A program made the position numbers and the translations under genes. Below, piece by piece: positions 18,454 through 26,114 of a DNA stretch of 64,000 bases. Under the pieces are notes generated by a model. It saw only the letters and a program-made list of their open reading frames with translations. It searched no databases and was not told the origin of the DNA. Location of the stretch: assembly GCA_013216015.1 (NCBI GenBank), contig JABSOI010000010.1, positions 124,001-188,000 on the forward strand, in the 5' to 3' direction. Origin of the DNA: Alteromonadaceae bacterium (GTDB taxonomy: Bacteria; Pseudomonadota; Gammaproteobacteria; Enterobacterales; Alteromonadaceae). Each line of letters opens with the position of its first letter. Position 1 is the stretch's first letter.

Positions 18454-18480
18454 AAGCACAAGTTATAAATCCTTGTGCTT
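18454..18480 (+). terminator. terminator-like hairpin before the radical SAM gene
   Basis: AAGCACAAG and CTTGTGCTT form a perfect 9-bp stem with a 9-base loop, followed by TATCTAAATTTT, a poor U-tract. It lies between the 10-codon ORF and the radical SAM start (26 bp downstream), the place expected for an attenuator. Confidence 0.55.
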
Positions 18481-18505
18481 TATCTAAATTTTATAAGGAC
18501 TTGTT

Positions 18506-19903
18506 ATGTTAAATGCCGCTTTCCCAGAAAACATTCTATTTGAATCTTTTACTTTTCCATTTTTTGATTTTAACAATAAAGCGTGTCATAAAAGTATTTC
18601 AGAAGCTTTTTTTAGTAAACCTGATCCTCAACCAAATAATGGGAAGAGAGGTTTGTACATACACATACCTTTTTGTGAAACAATTTGTACATTTTGTCCG
18701 TTTCTTAAAACAGTAGGGACAGAAAAACGAATCAAGCAATACCTAGAAGCCCTCCATAAAGAAATAGATCTTCAATCAAAATCGCCTTTAACTTTATCTT
18801 GGGAAATAGATGCTATATATATTGGTGGAGGAACACCTTCTGTTATAACTCCTGCACAAGCCTTCGAACTAATAACATCATTAAAAAATAAATTTAATCT
18901 TACTAATAATGTGGAGATTACATTTGAAGTTGAAGCTAAATCTGCAACGCAAGAATTAATGTCAGCTTTAAAATCATCAGGAGTTACAAGAATCAGTTTT
19001 GGGGTCCAAACTTTAGATGTTAATATTAGAAAACATGTCAATTTAACAGCAACAATAGAAGACATTAAAAATACTATAGAAATGGGACTAAAATATTTTG
19101 ATGATGTCAACATTGATATGATTGTTGGATTTCCTGGTCAGACAATTTCAAGTGCATTGTCTGATATAAGAAATTCAATTCAACTTCAAGCTTCAACAAT
19201 ATCTTTATACCCTATGGATTACGTGACTGTATTACCGAAGTTTTTAGATAAAATCCGCAAAGGACAAATTCCTGAACCAGCAAGTGTCAAAGACCGTTGG
19301 ATCATGTTTCATAAAGCTAGAGAAATTTTAAGTTCTAATTACAAAACTCAAAATATGTATTGCTTTGGCATTGGTAACACTTCGCCGTGCAAATATATGT
19401 TTGAAATATTGTATGGTGGATATCACGACCAATATATAGGACTAGGTTCAGGTGCCTATTCATCAATCAGAGGCTTAATTCAGCATAACACTCTGTCTGA
19501 ACGAAAATATATTGATTCGCTATTAGAAAAAAATATTATTCCAGTTGAAAATGCTTCGCCTGGTCATGCCTACGAAAAATCTTTTGTTTATTTCCCTAAA
19601 CGTTTGAAGGCCACTTTATCTGAAGCTACATCATTAAATATTGATTCATCTATTCTCCCAAAGTTAGAGTATTTAGAAAACCTGGGGTATATAGAAAAGA
19701 GCCTAGATGAAGTTAAGCTCACTGATCTGGGTATTCGGCATTATGAGCGAATCATGGTGTTTTTCCTATCAGATGCTCAACGTAGAATTTACGATAAAAT
19801 GTGTCGACGTTTGGAAGGTGTTTTAGGTCTCAATTCAGATGGGTCTATGCTAGAGAATTGTTCTATAAACGGTCGTCTTGGTGTAAAAAACACTCTATCT
19901 TAA
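18506..19903 (+). CDS. HemN/HemW-like (class C type) radical SAM enzyme
   Basis: 465 residues. Binds a 4Fe-4S cluster through C57, C61 and C64 in YIHIPFCETICTFC, the HemN-type CxxxCxxC, and has the SAM motif GGGTPS at 107-112. A HemN-type C-terminal region follows (YEKSFVYFPKRL, then HYERIMVFFLSDAQRR). HemN relatives include coproporphyrinogen III dehydrogenase, HemW and class C methylases or cyclopropanases of natural-product pathways such as YtkT and NosN. No haem genes are adjacent, and the biosynthetic neighbours favour the last group; the reaction itself is inferred. AAGGA precedes the ATG. It leads a same-strand cluster with an aldolase and an aminotransferase. Confidence 0.8.
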   Translation: MLNAAFPENILFESFTFPFFDFNNKACHKSISEAFFSKPDPQPNNGKRGLYIHIPFCETICTFCPFLKTVGTEKRIKQYLEALHKEIDLQSKSPLTLSWEIDAIYIGGGTPSVITPAQAFELITSLKNKFNLTNNVEITFEVEAKSATQELMSALKSSGVTRISFGVQTLDVNIRKHVNLTATIEDIKNTIEMGLKYFDDVNIDMIVGFPGQTISSALSDIRNSIQLQASTISLYPMDYVTVLPKFLDKIRKGQIPEPASVKDRWIMFHKAREILSSNYKTQNMYCFGIGNTSPCKYMFEILYGGYHDQYIGLGSGAYSSIRGLIQHNTLSERKYIDSLLEKNIIPVENASPGHAYEKSFVYFPKRLKATLSEATSLNIDSSILPKLEYLENLGYIEKSLDEVKLTDLGIRHYERIMVFFLSDAQRRIYDKMCRRLEGVLGLNSDGSMLENCSINGRLGVKNTLS

Positions 19904-19929
19904 CAATTCTTCAATTGAGTCCAGTAACT

Positions 19930-20189
19930 ATGAACAACTATGTAAACTCAGTAGAAGCAGCGATATTGAAAACTCCCCAAACTACATATCAGCACCAGAT
20001 AAATTATCAAGTTGTGATTTTGATATGAGTATTAATTTACCTTTAAATGCTGGAATAATAGTTTTACAAGGAGCTAAACAAGCTCTTTGGCTGGTTTTTT
20101 TGCTAGCTATAAACAAGATTATGCCCCCTTGGGAGATAACGATATTCTAGCAAAGTGGCTTGGCATTCATTTTAATAAGGTGTAAATTC
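19930..20189 (+). pseudogene. small gene (~83 codons) with two homopolymer frameshifts
   Basis: Starting at the ATG at 19930, the reading MNNYVNSVEAAILKTP shifts at CCCC (19975-19978) to the frame reading NYISAPDKLSSCDFDMS...GAKQALWLV, then shifts at the seven-T run (20095-20101) to FFASYKQDYAPLGDNDILAKWLGI and stops at the TAA at 20183-20185, just before the aldolase start. Joined, these give one smooth ~83-residue soluble protein of no known family. Each single frame alone is short and ends abruptly. The shifts could be decay, sequencing error or slippage. The aldolase ribosome binding site overlaps its end, as in an operon. Confidence 0.5.
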
Positions 20190-21248
20190 ATGGACTTGAG
20201 ATATGCTTTATTCCCCATAACAAGTAACATTGGCACAGCAAAATTACTAGATGTTACCTTGAGAGATGGTGGATTTCAAACAAACTTCAATTGGACAATA
20301 GATGAAATTTCAACTATTACCCAAAGTGTACTTTCTGCAGGTGCTGATTTAGTTGAACTTGGATATATTGGAGGTGTTCCTGGAGACCATAACGTTAACA
20401 AAGGCGGAATTGGAGCTAATTTGACACCATCCATGATTTCAAAAATATATGACAATATATTTTGTTCTGATGTTCAAAATAATTTACCAAAAAATTCCTT
20501 AGTTGCGATGATACATCCATCATCAATAACACACTCTCTGCCATTTGATAAATACAAAGATGCAGGACTGTCAATGTTGCGGTTTGTTTATCATCAAACT
20601 TGGCATGAAAAACTTGTATTATTACATAATGAAGCAAAATCAAAGGGGTTTGTTACTTCGATCAATTTGGCATTAATTAGCCGATATCAGCCAAAAGAAA
20701 TCCAAAAAATTATAACTGATATTTGTATACTTAACCCTGATATCATATATATTGCTGATACCTGTTCAGCTCTTCTTCCTCATGATGTTAGTAACAAAAT
20801 TCACTTAGTTAATTCCAGTAACTTTAATAATTTGCCCCTAGGTTTTCATGCACATGATTTTCTTTCGCTAGCTTTAGCAAATAGCATAGAAGCGGAAGCA
20901 GCGGGTACTTCCTATATTGATTCATCTATTTTAGGGATTGGACGGGGAGCTGGTAATCTTCGTACGGAATTTTGGCTATCATTAAAAACATCAAGAACAT
21001 GCTCTAAGAACAATCTTGAGCCACTCAAAATTGCTACAAGTATCGTCTTAAATAAATTTGGAGAAAGTCTATTTCTCCCTGATTTTTTGTCAATAGTCAG
21101 TGCTTCGGCTAATCTAACACCTCCTCAAGAAGAAATTATTAGGGAGATATCATCTAATGGTGATGAATTTAAAGTAGGAAATAAAATTTTAAATTCAATG
21201 GATAAGCATAAATTAACTGATATTTTGACAAAAGGACTTTATATATGA
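20190..21248 (+). CDS. DRE-TIM (HMG-CoA lyase-like) aldolase family protein
   Basis: 352 residues from the ATG at 20190, which has TAAGG nine bases ahead; an upstream TTG at 20160 is rejected. A divalent-metal TIM-barrel lyase or synthase: LLDVTLRDGGFQTNFNW holds the metal-binding D21 and catalytic R25-D26, and LGFHAHD carries the metal ligands H220 and H222. GIGRGAGNLRTEF near 250-262 matches the family's GxGxxxGN stretch. It resembles the 4-hydroxy-2-oxovalerate aldolase-like members found in polysaccharide and natural-product loci. It probably makes or breaks a C-C bond in a 2-oxo acid, which would feed the aminotransferase whose ATG overlaps its stop (ATGA). Confidence 0.8.
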   Translation: MDLRYALFPITSNIGTAKLLDVTLRDGGFQTNFNWTIDEISTITQSVLSAGADLVELGYIGGVPGDHNVNKGGIGANLTPSMISKIYDNIFCSDVQNNLPKNSLVAMIHPSSITHSLPFDKYKDAGLSMLRFVYHQTWHEKLVLLHNEAKSKGFVTSINLALISRYQPKEIQKIITDICILNPDIIYIADTCSALLPHDVSNKIHLVNSSNFNNLPLGFHAHDFLSLALANSIEAEAAGTSYIDSSILGIGRGAGNLRTEFWLSLKTSRTCSKNNLEPLKIATSIVLNKFGESLFLPDFLSIVSASANLTPPQEEIIREISSNGDEFKVGNKILNSMDKHKLTDILTKGLYI

Positions 21249-22345
21249 CAATTTTGACTAACATTATTAATAAAGATGTATTTTTGCTGAAAAAGGAATC
21301 ATCCTTATTCGATTTCAATGATAATTCAAGCAATTTACAAAATACTTTTGATTTACGTACGTTTGGGCCTGACTTTTTTAACGAATCAATAAATATAGTA
21401 GAATCTATGGAAAAAATTCCCCTGTCACCTTTGGCAAAGTATGGTTATGTACAGGGCGACAATACATTTATATCTAGAATAAGTAATGAGTTAGGAATAA
21501 ACGCCCAAAGTTGTTTAACGACAAATGGTGCGGGACATGCGTTAGATTTATGCCTTAGTGTACTGGTCAACGACGGTTGTCGAATATTAATACCAAAACC
21601 ATATTTTCCAGCTTATCCTAGATTAATTAGGTTAAATGGTGGGATCCCTACGTTTTATTCTGTAGAAGTTTGTGATAACTCAATATATGAAAATATTAAA
21701 GTAGAACTTAATAAAGGTACAAAAGTATTAATTATCAATAATCCTCACAACCCTACAGGCAGGTCAATATCACAAGAGTTAACTCAGGCGATCATTGACT
21801 TGGCACTATTGCACAGTGCAATAGTAATCTTTGATTTCGCTTATCAATGGTTCTTAGATGATTTTTCTGTCCCAGAAAGTGACAATGTAATTTCATTATT
21901 TAGTATGGGAAAAAACTTTTGTTTACCCGGTCTTCGATTAGGGTTGGTACATAGTAAAAATAAAGATTTTATGAAAATACTTCTTGAAGTAAAAAGACAT
22001 TCTGTTTTTTATACTTGTCATATTTCTGAATTAATTGGTAGCCATATGGCGAATTCGCCTCGGTTGGCTGAAATTAAAATGAGATTAAAAGAAAAACTTC
22101 AATATAGAAGAGAAATAATAACAGAGTATTTCAATTCTTTGAATTTAAATACCCCTCTTCCTTCGTTAGGTTTTTATTTTTATCCAATATTTTCTGAAAA
22201 ATTTCATTCTAGAGAAATCAGGGGATTACTCGGAAATTTATTTGGTGGTAGTGAGTTGTCAAAACGATATTGTTTGGCTATAAATGACAACGATTGGAAT
22301 GAACTAGAATCTAACATTTTCGGATTGAAAAATGAATCAAAATAA
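21245..22345 (+). CDS. class I/II PLP-dependent aminotransferase
   Basis: 366 residues, fold-type I. Seen: GYVQGDNTFISRIS (67-80) as the substrate-side segment, IINNPHNPTGR (163-173), FDFAYQWF with the Asp that contacts the PLP ring nitrogen (D197) and Tyr (Y200), and SMGKNFCLPGLRLG with the Schiff-base Lys K223 and phosphate-contact Arg R231. It overlaps the aldolase stop by ATGA, so the two are translationally coupled; a 2-oxo acid from the aldolase is the obvious substrate. The product would be an amino acid; which one is unknown. Its own 3' end overlaps the start of the AlkD-like remnant by 14 bp. Confidence 0.9.
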   Translation: MTILTNIINKDVFLLKKESSLFDFNDNSSNLQNTFDLRTFGPDFFNESINIVESMEKIPLSPLAKYGYVQGDNTFISRISNELGINAQSCLTTNGAGHALDLCLSVLVNDGCRILIPKPYFPAYPRLIRLNGGIPTFYSVEVCDNSIYENIKVELNKGTKVLIINNPHNPTGRSISQELTQAIIDLALLHSAIVIFDFAYQWFLDDFSVPESDNVISLFSMGKNFCLPGLRLGLVHSKNKDFMKILLEVKRHSVFYTCHISELIGSHMANSPRLAEIKMRLKEKLQYRREIITEYFNSLNLNTPLPSLGFYFYPIFSEKFHSREIRGLLGNLFGGSELSKRYCLAINDNDWNELESNIFGLKNESK

Positions 22346-22597
22346 GCTAGAACAATATCTGATTGAGTTACATCAAAACTAGCCCAACATAGCGATACCC
22401 AAAGAATAAAGTCTACTAAAAAAGACAAGGCATCTACTTTGAATTTTTTGGCAATTCGAACTTCTGTGATTAGAAAGATCATTACTATTGATGATTTTTA
22501 TTTTTATTCCCTCTGATAAAGAAACCCTTGAGGTCTGGGATTATTTATGCGGAAAAATGAAATTTATGAGATAATGTCAGCACCACTCTATTATTAG
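22332..22597 (+). pseudogene. truncated AlkD-like DNA alkylation repair protein
   Basis: An ATG inside the aminotransferase end opens MNQNKLEQYLIELHQ, then indels move the frame near 22376, 22508 and 22560. Read through, the pieces give LAQHSDTQRIKS, NFLAIRTSVIRKI, SDKETLEVWDYLCGKM and YEIMSAPLYY. This matches the N-terminal third of AlkD-type HEAT-repeat glycosylases (GIxTPxxR, then LWxx...E.xxAxLxxY). These remove bulky alkylated bases such as N3- and N7-alkylpurines. The remainder (~150 residues) is missing. Its start was coupled to the biosynthetic genes, which suggests it belonged to them. The family call rests on remembered motifs. Confidence 0.55.
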
Positions 22598-22631
22598 TTG
22601 ATTTACAGTAGCGTTTACACTAGAGAAATAT

Positions 22632-22688
22632 GCCATTTTACCTAACGTGCTCAATCTCACAAGGTACGCCAGAAAATGAGAAATGGCT
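22632..22688 (+). other. stem-loop region near right direct repeat
   Basis: GCCATTT pairs with AAATGGC around a ~42-base interior that also contains ACCT and AGGT. The hairpin is modest and lies 28 bp left of the right direct repeat. Otherwise 22598-22854 holds no gene. Confidence 0.3.
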
Positions 22689-22715
22689 AAAAATGTAGTG
22701 TAGCCTGCTAAATAT

Positions 22716-22731
22716 TAAATCACCGAGAATT
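22716..22731 (+). repeat. 16-bp direct repeat, right boundary of gene cluster
   Basis: Exact copy of TAAATCACCGAGAATT at 18264-18279, same orientation, 4,452 bp apart. It lies ~120 bp beyond the AlkD-like fragment and ~120 bp before the serine hydrolase gene. Confidence 0.7.
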
Positions 22732-22854
22732 ACTATTCTGAAACTAACAAATTGTTCCCTACGTACTTAAATGTTAACCTTTTGAAAATAAATTTTTATA
22801 AAATTACATAACCTAAATTAATGTATTAATTGTTAAATAACATAAGGCAGTATT

Positions 22855-23979
22855 GTGCGCATATTAGTTACCCTAACCCTTTTAATTCTCTCATTTCAAA
22901 CATTTGCTATTCCTTTTGAACTTACAAAAACAGAAATTACAAATACAGTTCTTAAAAAAACAGAACTTAAAAAAACATTAGATACCGCCTTAAAAGAAGT
23001 TCGATTAAAACACAATATCCCCACTATGGCAGTAGCCGTAATAAGTTCAGGTGAATTGGTTTATGCAGAAGGTTTTGGCTCTTTAACCTATGACTCTCTA
23101 GAAAACACAAAGGCAACACCTGCAACAGAAAAAACACTGTTCAGAATAGCATCCATTTCCAAATTATTTACTGCACAAGCAATTATGCAATTGGTTGAAA
23201 AACACAAAATCAAGCTTGATGATACTATTGGTCAATATCTACCATCGTTCAAAAACAGCACAATAACTATTCGACAACTTCTTACCCATTCATCGGGGTT
23301 AAAAGACAAAATCAGACCCGTATCAGTTCAAAGCAATAGATCAACTCGTGAATATTTAGATGCTGTTAGTAAGACCATTTCTAAAAATACTAAGCAAGCA
23401 AATTTTAACTACAGTGATACTGGTTTTAATATTTTAGGAAATATTATAAGTTCAGTTTCAGGCATAAAATTTGAAGAATATATTAACAATAATATTTTAT
23501 CGCCAACGCACATGGCTAATAGCGGATATTTTAACGGTAAAAATAATCTAAAAGCAGAAGCTGAGCCTACACATAAAGGTGAAGTCATCAACATAGCCAG
23601 ACAACGCCCCTTTGATGCAGCATTTAATCCAAGTGAAGGGTTAATTTCTAATGTGTTTGATTTAAGTCAGTGGTTAAAAGCAACATTAGCGCAAGACACT
23701 GACATTTTACAAAAGAAGACTTACCGGGAAATGATCGTACCTCAAATAAAAACCACATGGGGAAATATATACGTGGGTTTAGGTTGGCAAGTTTTCGAGG
23801 AAAACAATGAAATTGTCGCCAGACATGCCGGAAGTGTCAGAGGATATAAATCATTATTACTCAGTTATCCCAAAGATAAGAGAGCTATCATACTTTTGAC
23901 AAATTCCAGTACAGCTCCCCGTTGGGAAATTACAGATCTGATCACAGAAAAATTGAAGCAGACTAAGTTTTGGCAGTAA
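22855..23979 (+). CDS. serine beta-lactamase/D-alanyl-carboxypeptidase family protein
   Basis: 374 residues, exported (MRILVTLTLLILSFQTFA signal). Penicillin-binding fold of the class C beta-lactamase/Pfam Beta-lactamase group: SISK with nucleophile S100 and K103, YSD at 186-188, and an HAGSVRG stretch near 325 in the place of the KTG box. The family covers beta-lactamases, esterases and peptidases. With HAG rather than KTG and no AmpR-type neighbour, an esterase or peptidase role is at least as likely as resistance. The start is GTG at 22855 with AAGG ahead of it. It is just outside the right direct repeat. Confidence 0.85.
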   Translation: MRILVTLTLLILSFQTFAIPFELTKTEITNTVLKKTELKKTLDTALKEVRLKHNIPTMAVAVISSGELVYAEGFGSLTYDSLENTKATPATEKTLFRIASISKLFTAQAIMQLVEKHKIKLDDTIGQYLPSFKNSTITIRQLLTHSSGLKDKIRPVSVQSNRSTREYLDAVSKTISKNTKQANFNYSDTGFNILGNIISSVSGIKFEEYINNNILSPTHMANSGYFNGKNNLKAEAEPTHKGEVINIARQRPFDAAFNPSEGLISNVFDLSQWLKATLAQDTDILQKKTYREMIVPQIKTTWGNIYVGLGWQVFEENNEIVARHAGSVRGYKSLLLSYPKDKRAIILLTNSSTAPRWEITDLITEKLKQTKFWQ

Positions 23980-24088
23980 GACCTATTTAAAAATAAAGCT
24001 TTGAAAAGTTAGCGACCATTTCAGGGTTAGGTCACCCATTCAAGCCAAATATGAAATTAAAAAATTATCCGGATTTAATCGACAACCC

Positions 24089-24144
24089 GTAGAACATGGA
24101 TTTATCCACACCGGTCTTGGAGCGCACATAAATGTGCGTTCTAC
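24089..24144. repeat. 56-bp palindromic repeat, copy 1
   Basis: Begins GTAGAACATGGATTTATCC and ends GCACATAAATGTGCGTTCTAC, with the inner hairpin GCACATAAATGTGC and ends GTAGAAC/GTTCTAC. An inverted relative is at 41902-41958. Confidence 0.85.
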
Positions 24145-24204
24145 ATCCAATGTGGATTTAATCTAAAGCTTTGAAATAAATATTCGCTCAACCAAGTGTT
24201 CAAG

Positions 24205-24603
24205 CTATAAACCAACTGAGTTTTCCAAAATATTCGAGGGAGAAAAAATATCAGAGGAATAATTCTCAAAATTGCCCGCCAAAATAATTTTAACCGTGTC
24301 TATTGTTAAACAACTTGCTAAAGGTAGCTGAGTAAACTTACTTTTGTTGGTTTTAACCTCTGTTGTTTCAATTTTTTTGTTATTCCATAAAATTTCAGTA
24401 CGACACTGAACTTCCCCGCCATTTTCACGATAGAATATCTTAACTTCATCAGACCTTGAAATTAACGTGGCGTAAGGGTATCCTTTGCTTGAATATAATT
24501 GAGTTGGAACTGTTTGTTCAAATTCAGCCTGAGCTGACTTTGTAAATACAAATATCGCAATAACAATGGTTATAACCGTAGTAAAAATATGTGATAGTTT
24601 CAT
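24205..24603 (-). CDS. small exported protein of unknown function
   Basis: 132 residues with an N-terminal signal peptide (HIFTTVITIVIAIFVFTKSAQA, cleavage likely after AQA). The mature part is ~105 residues, mixed polar, with two cysteines (CRTE and SCLT) that could form a disulfide. I recognise no family. It is divergent from the LysR-type gene, ~105 bp away, so it is a possible target of that regulator. Confidence 0.55.
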   Translation of the reverse strand: MKLSHIFTTVITIVIAIFVFTKSAQAEFEQTVPTQLYSSKGYPYATLISRSDEVKIFYRENGGEVQCRTEILWNNKKIETTEVKTNKSKFTQLPLASCLTIDTVKIILAGNFENYSSDIFSPSNILENSVGL

Positions 24604-24707
24604 AATAATCTCGTTAAGTTGTAAATAAGTTTCATTAATAAGTTAACGTTTCCAGTGATATTCATCAAACGATATAAACTTAACAACACTTAAGATTTTC
24701 TAATGTC

Positions 24708-25601
24708 ATGAAAAATTTACCCCCATTAAAATCGTTACAAGTATTTTTATATGCAGCTCAAAACAATAGTTTCAAAGCAGCAGCAGAAAAATTATTTGTT
24801 ACCCAAGCCGCGGTCAGTCAACAGATCCGTTTGTTGGAAGAAAATTTAAAATGCCAATTATTCGATCGCGACAGCAAACAAACACGCTTGAATGCAAAAG
24901 GAAAACTACTCATTCCATATATTGAGCAAGCCTTTGAACAAATTGCTCATGGCATTAACGCGGTTGCATTTGAGCCGAGTGCTAACGAACTGCGAATTAC
25001 AGCGATACACTCAGTAACATCATTATTATTAATCCCCCAAATTAATAATTTTCAAATGGATAACCCTGAACTAAGCATTCAGTTTTCACCAAATAATAAA
25101 CTAGAATCTTTTAAAGAACTTGATGTTGATATTGCGATAAGGCGAGGATTAGGGGATTATCCCGGACTTGAAAGCCGAAAACTTATCGATGACTCAATAA
25201 TATTAGTTGCCAGCCCTTTAATATTACAAGGCTGCTTGCAAGACATGCAATCAATCATTAATTTACCTTTACTAGAAGATACCAGCAGTGATATTCAAGA
25301 AGCTATTGATGACTTTTGCTCAACCTACAAAATAAAACGCAGTGAATTGACCTCAAAACTTAAAACCACAGACTCGGTGCCGCTTATACAAAACGCCCTA
25401 GCCGGTCAAGGAATTACTTTTGTCAGTAAAATATTAGTTGCTGAACATTTACGATCTGGAAATCTGGTGAACGTGCTTGATTACGCTTTCGAAACCCCAA
25501 ATACATTATATTTAGTCGCCCCTGAACATCATTTTCATTGGGGTAAAATTCAAAAATTTGAAAAATGGCTCACTAATTTGTTGAAAAGCGATCCACTTTA
25601 A
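24708..25601 (+). CDS. LysR-type transcriptional regulator
   Basis: 297 residues, the normal LTTR length. N-terminal winged helix-turn-helix: LKSLQVFLYAAQNNSFKAAAEKLFVTQAAVSQQIRLLEENLKCQLF, arranged in the GcvA style (PPLKSLQVF, then AAVSQQI, then FDR). The substrate-binding domain from ~90 to the end contains DIAIRRGLGDYPGL. GcvA-like members often act on amino-acid or beta-lactamase genes. Probable targets are the divergent 24205-24603 gene or itself. No operator was picked out. Confidence 0.92.
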   Translation: MKNLPPLKSLQVFLYAAQNNSFKAAAEKLFVTQAAVSQQIRLLEENLKCQLFDRDSKQTRLNAKGKLLIPYIEQAFEQIAHGINAVAFEPSANELRITAIHSVTSLLLIPQINNFQMDNPELSIQFSPNNKLESFKELDVDIAIRRGLGDYPGLESRKLIDDSIILVASPLILQGCLQDMQSIINLPLLEDTSSDIQEAIDDFCSTYKIKRSELTSKLKTTDSVPLIQNALAGQGITFVSKILVAEHLRSGNLVNVLDYAFETPNTLYLVAPEHHFHWGKIQKFEKWLTNLLKSDPL

Positions 25602-25616
25602 GTGGTATTGCTTATT

Positions 25617-25645
25617 GATGGGTTGTGCTTGCGACCAACCCATCT
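25617..25645. repeat. REP-like palindrome, copy 3
   Basis: TGATGGGTTG and CAACCCATC form an 8- to 9-bp stem with a short loop between the convergent LysR gene and the next membrane-protein gene. It may serve as a bidirectional terminator. Confidence 0.65.
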
Positions 25646-25668
25646 ATTATTGACGAAATCCAATGACA

Positions 25669-26073
25669 CTACGGTGATTTTTTGACAACAACTCGTAACA
25701 CAAAAAATATAACTAACAAATAAACAACAGTAGCAATATGTTTAATTACCACTAGCCAAGATGCATGCGCCTGATAAGCAAGTGAAGCATCTACAACAGG
25801 CATTACCACACCAAACAAGGCTGCCCACATTAAAATTTTATAACTTCGCAAATGAAGTAAATACCCAATAATAAGTGCAATAAAGAGTGTACGCGACGCA
25901 TAGATTTTTACCCAGTCAGCATCTCCGCTAACAACCAGTTCCGTCCCTCTTATCATAGAAAATAAAGCAGGGTCAAGGTAAGCTAAAACAGCGTAAAAAC
26001 CTTGTAACATTACCATTAGCAAGACCAAAATATATCCTACCTTTTCAAACGTATTATCTTTTTTTATTATCAT
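25669..26073 (-). CDS. small integral membrane protein (DUF4267-like)
   Basis: 134 residues with four hydrophobic helices (about 12-33, 58-73, 78-98, 105-128). The pattern of a first helix, then a DADWVKIYASRTLFIALIIG loop-helix and MPVVDASLAYQ recalls DUF4267-type proteins, but the match is from memory. It may be co-transcribed with the broken metallo-hydrolase upstream of it on the same strand. The function is unknown. Confidence 0.5.
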   Translation of the reverse strand: MIIKKDNTFEKVGYILVLLMVMLQGFYAVLAYLDPALFSMIRGTELVVSGDADWVKIYASRTLFIALIIGYLLHLRSYKILMWAALFGVVMPVVDASLAYQAHASWLVVIKHIATVVYLLVIFFVLRVVVKKSP

Positions 26074-26114
26074 ATTTTATCCTTATTATTAATGATTTAG
26101 TGATTACTATTTAG

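Noticed and set aside
18384-18480. T-box or SAM riboswitch ahead of the radical SAM gene
   Set aside because: No T-box sequence or known SAM riboswitch core was found. The region is short and better explained by a small ORF plus a hairpin.
19801-20028. 75-codon ORF overlapping the end of the radical SAM gene
   Set aside because: Its first half is out of frame inside the radical SAM gene and has no ribosome site. Only its last part, from 19930, is used in the split small gene.
22620-22790. Integron attC site at the right end of the module
   Set aside because: An ACCTAAC core (RYYYAAC type) is present, but no matching GTTRRRY core lies at a suitable distance, and there is no integrase.
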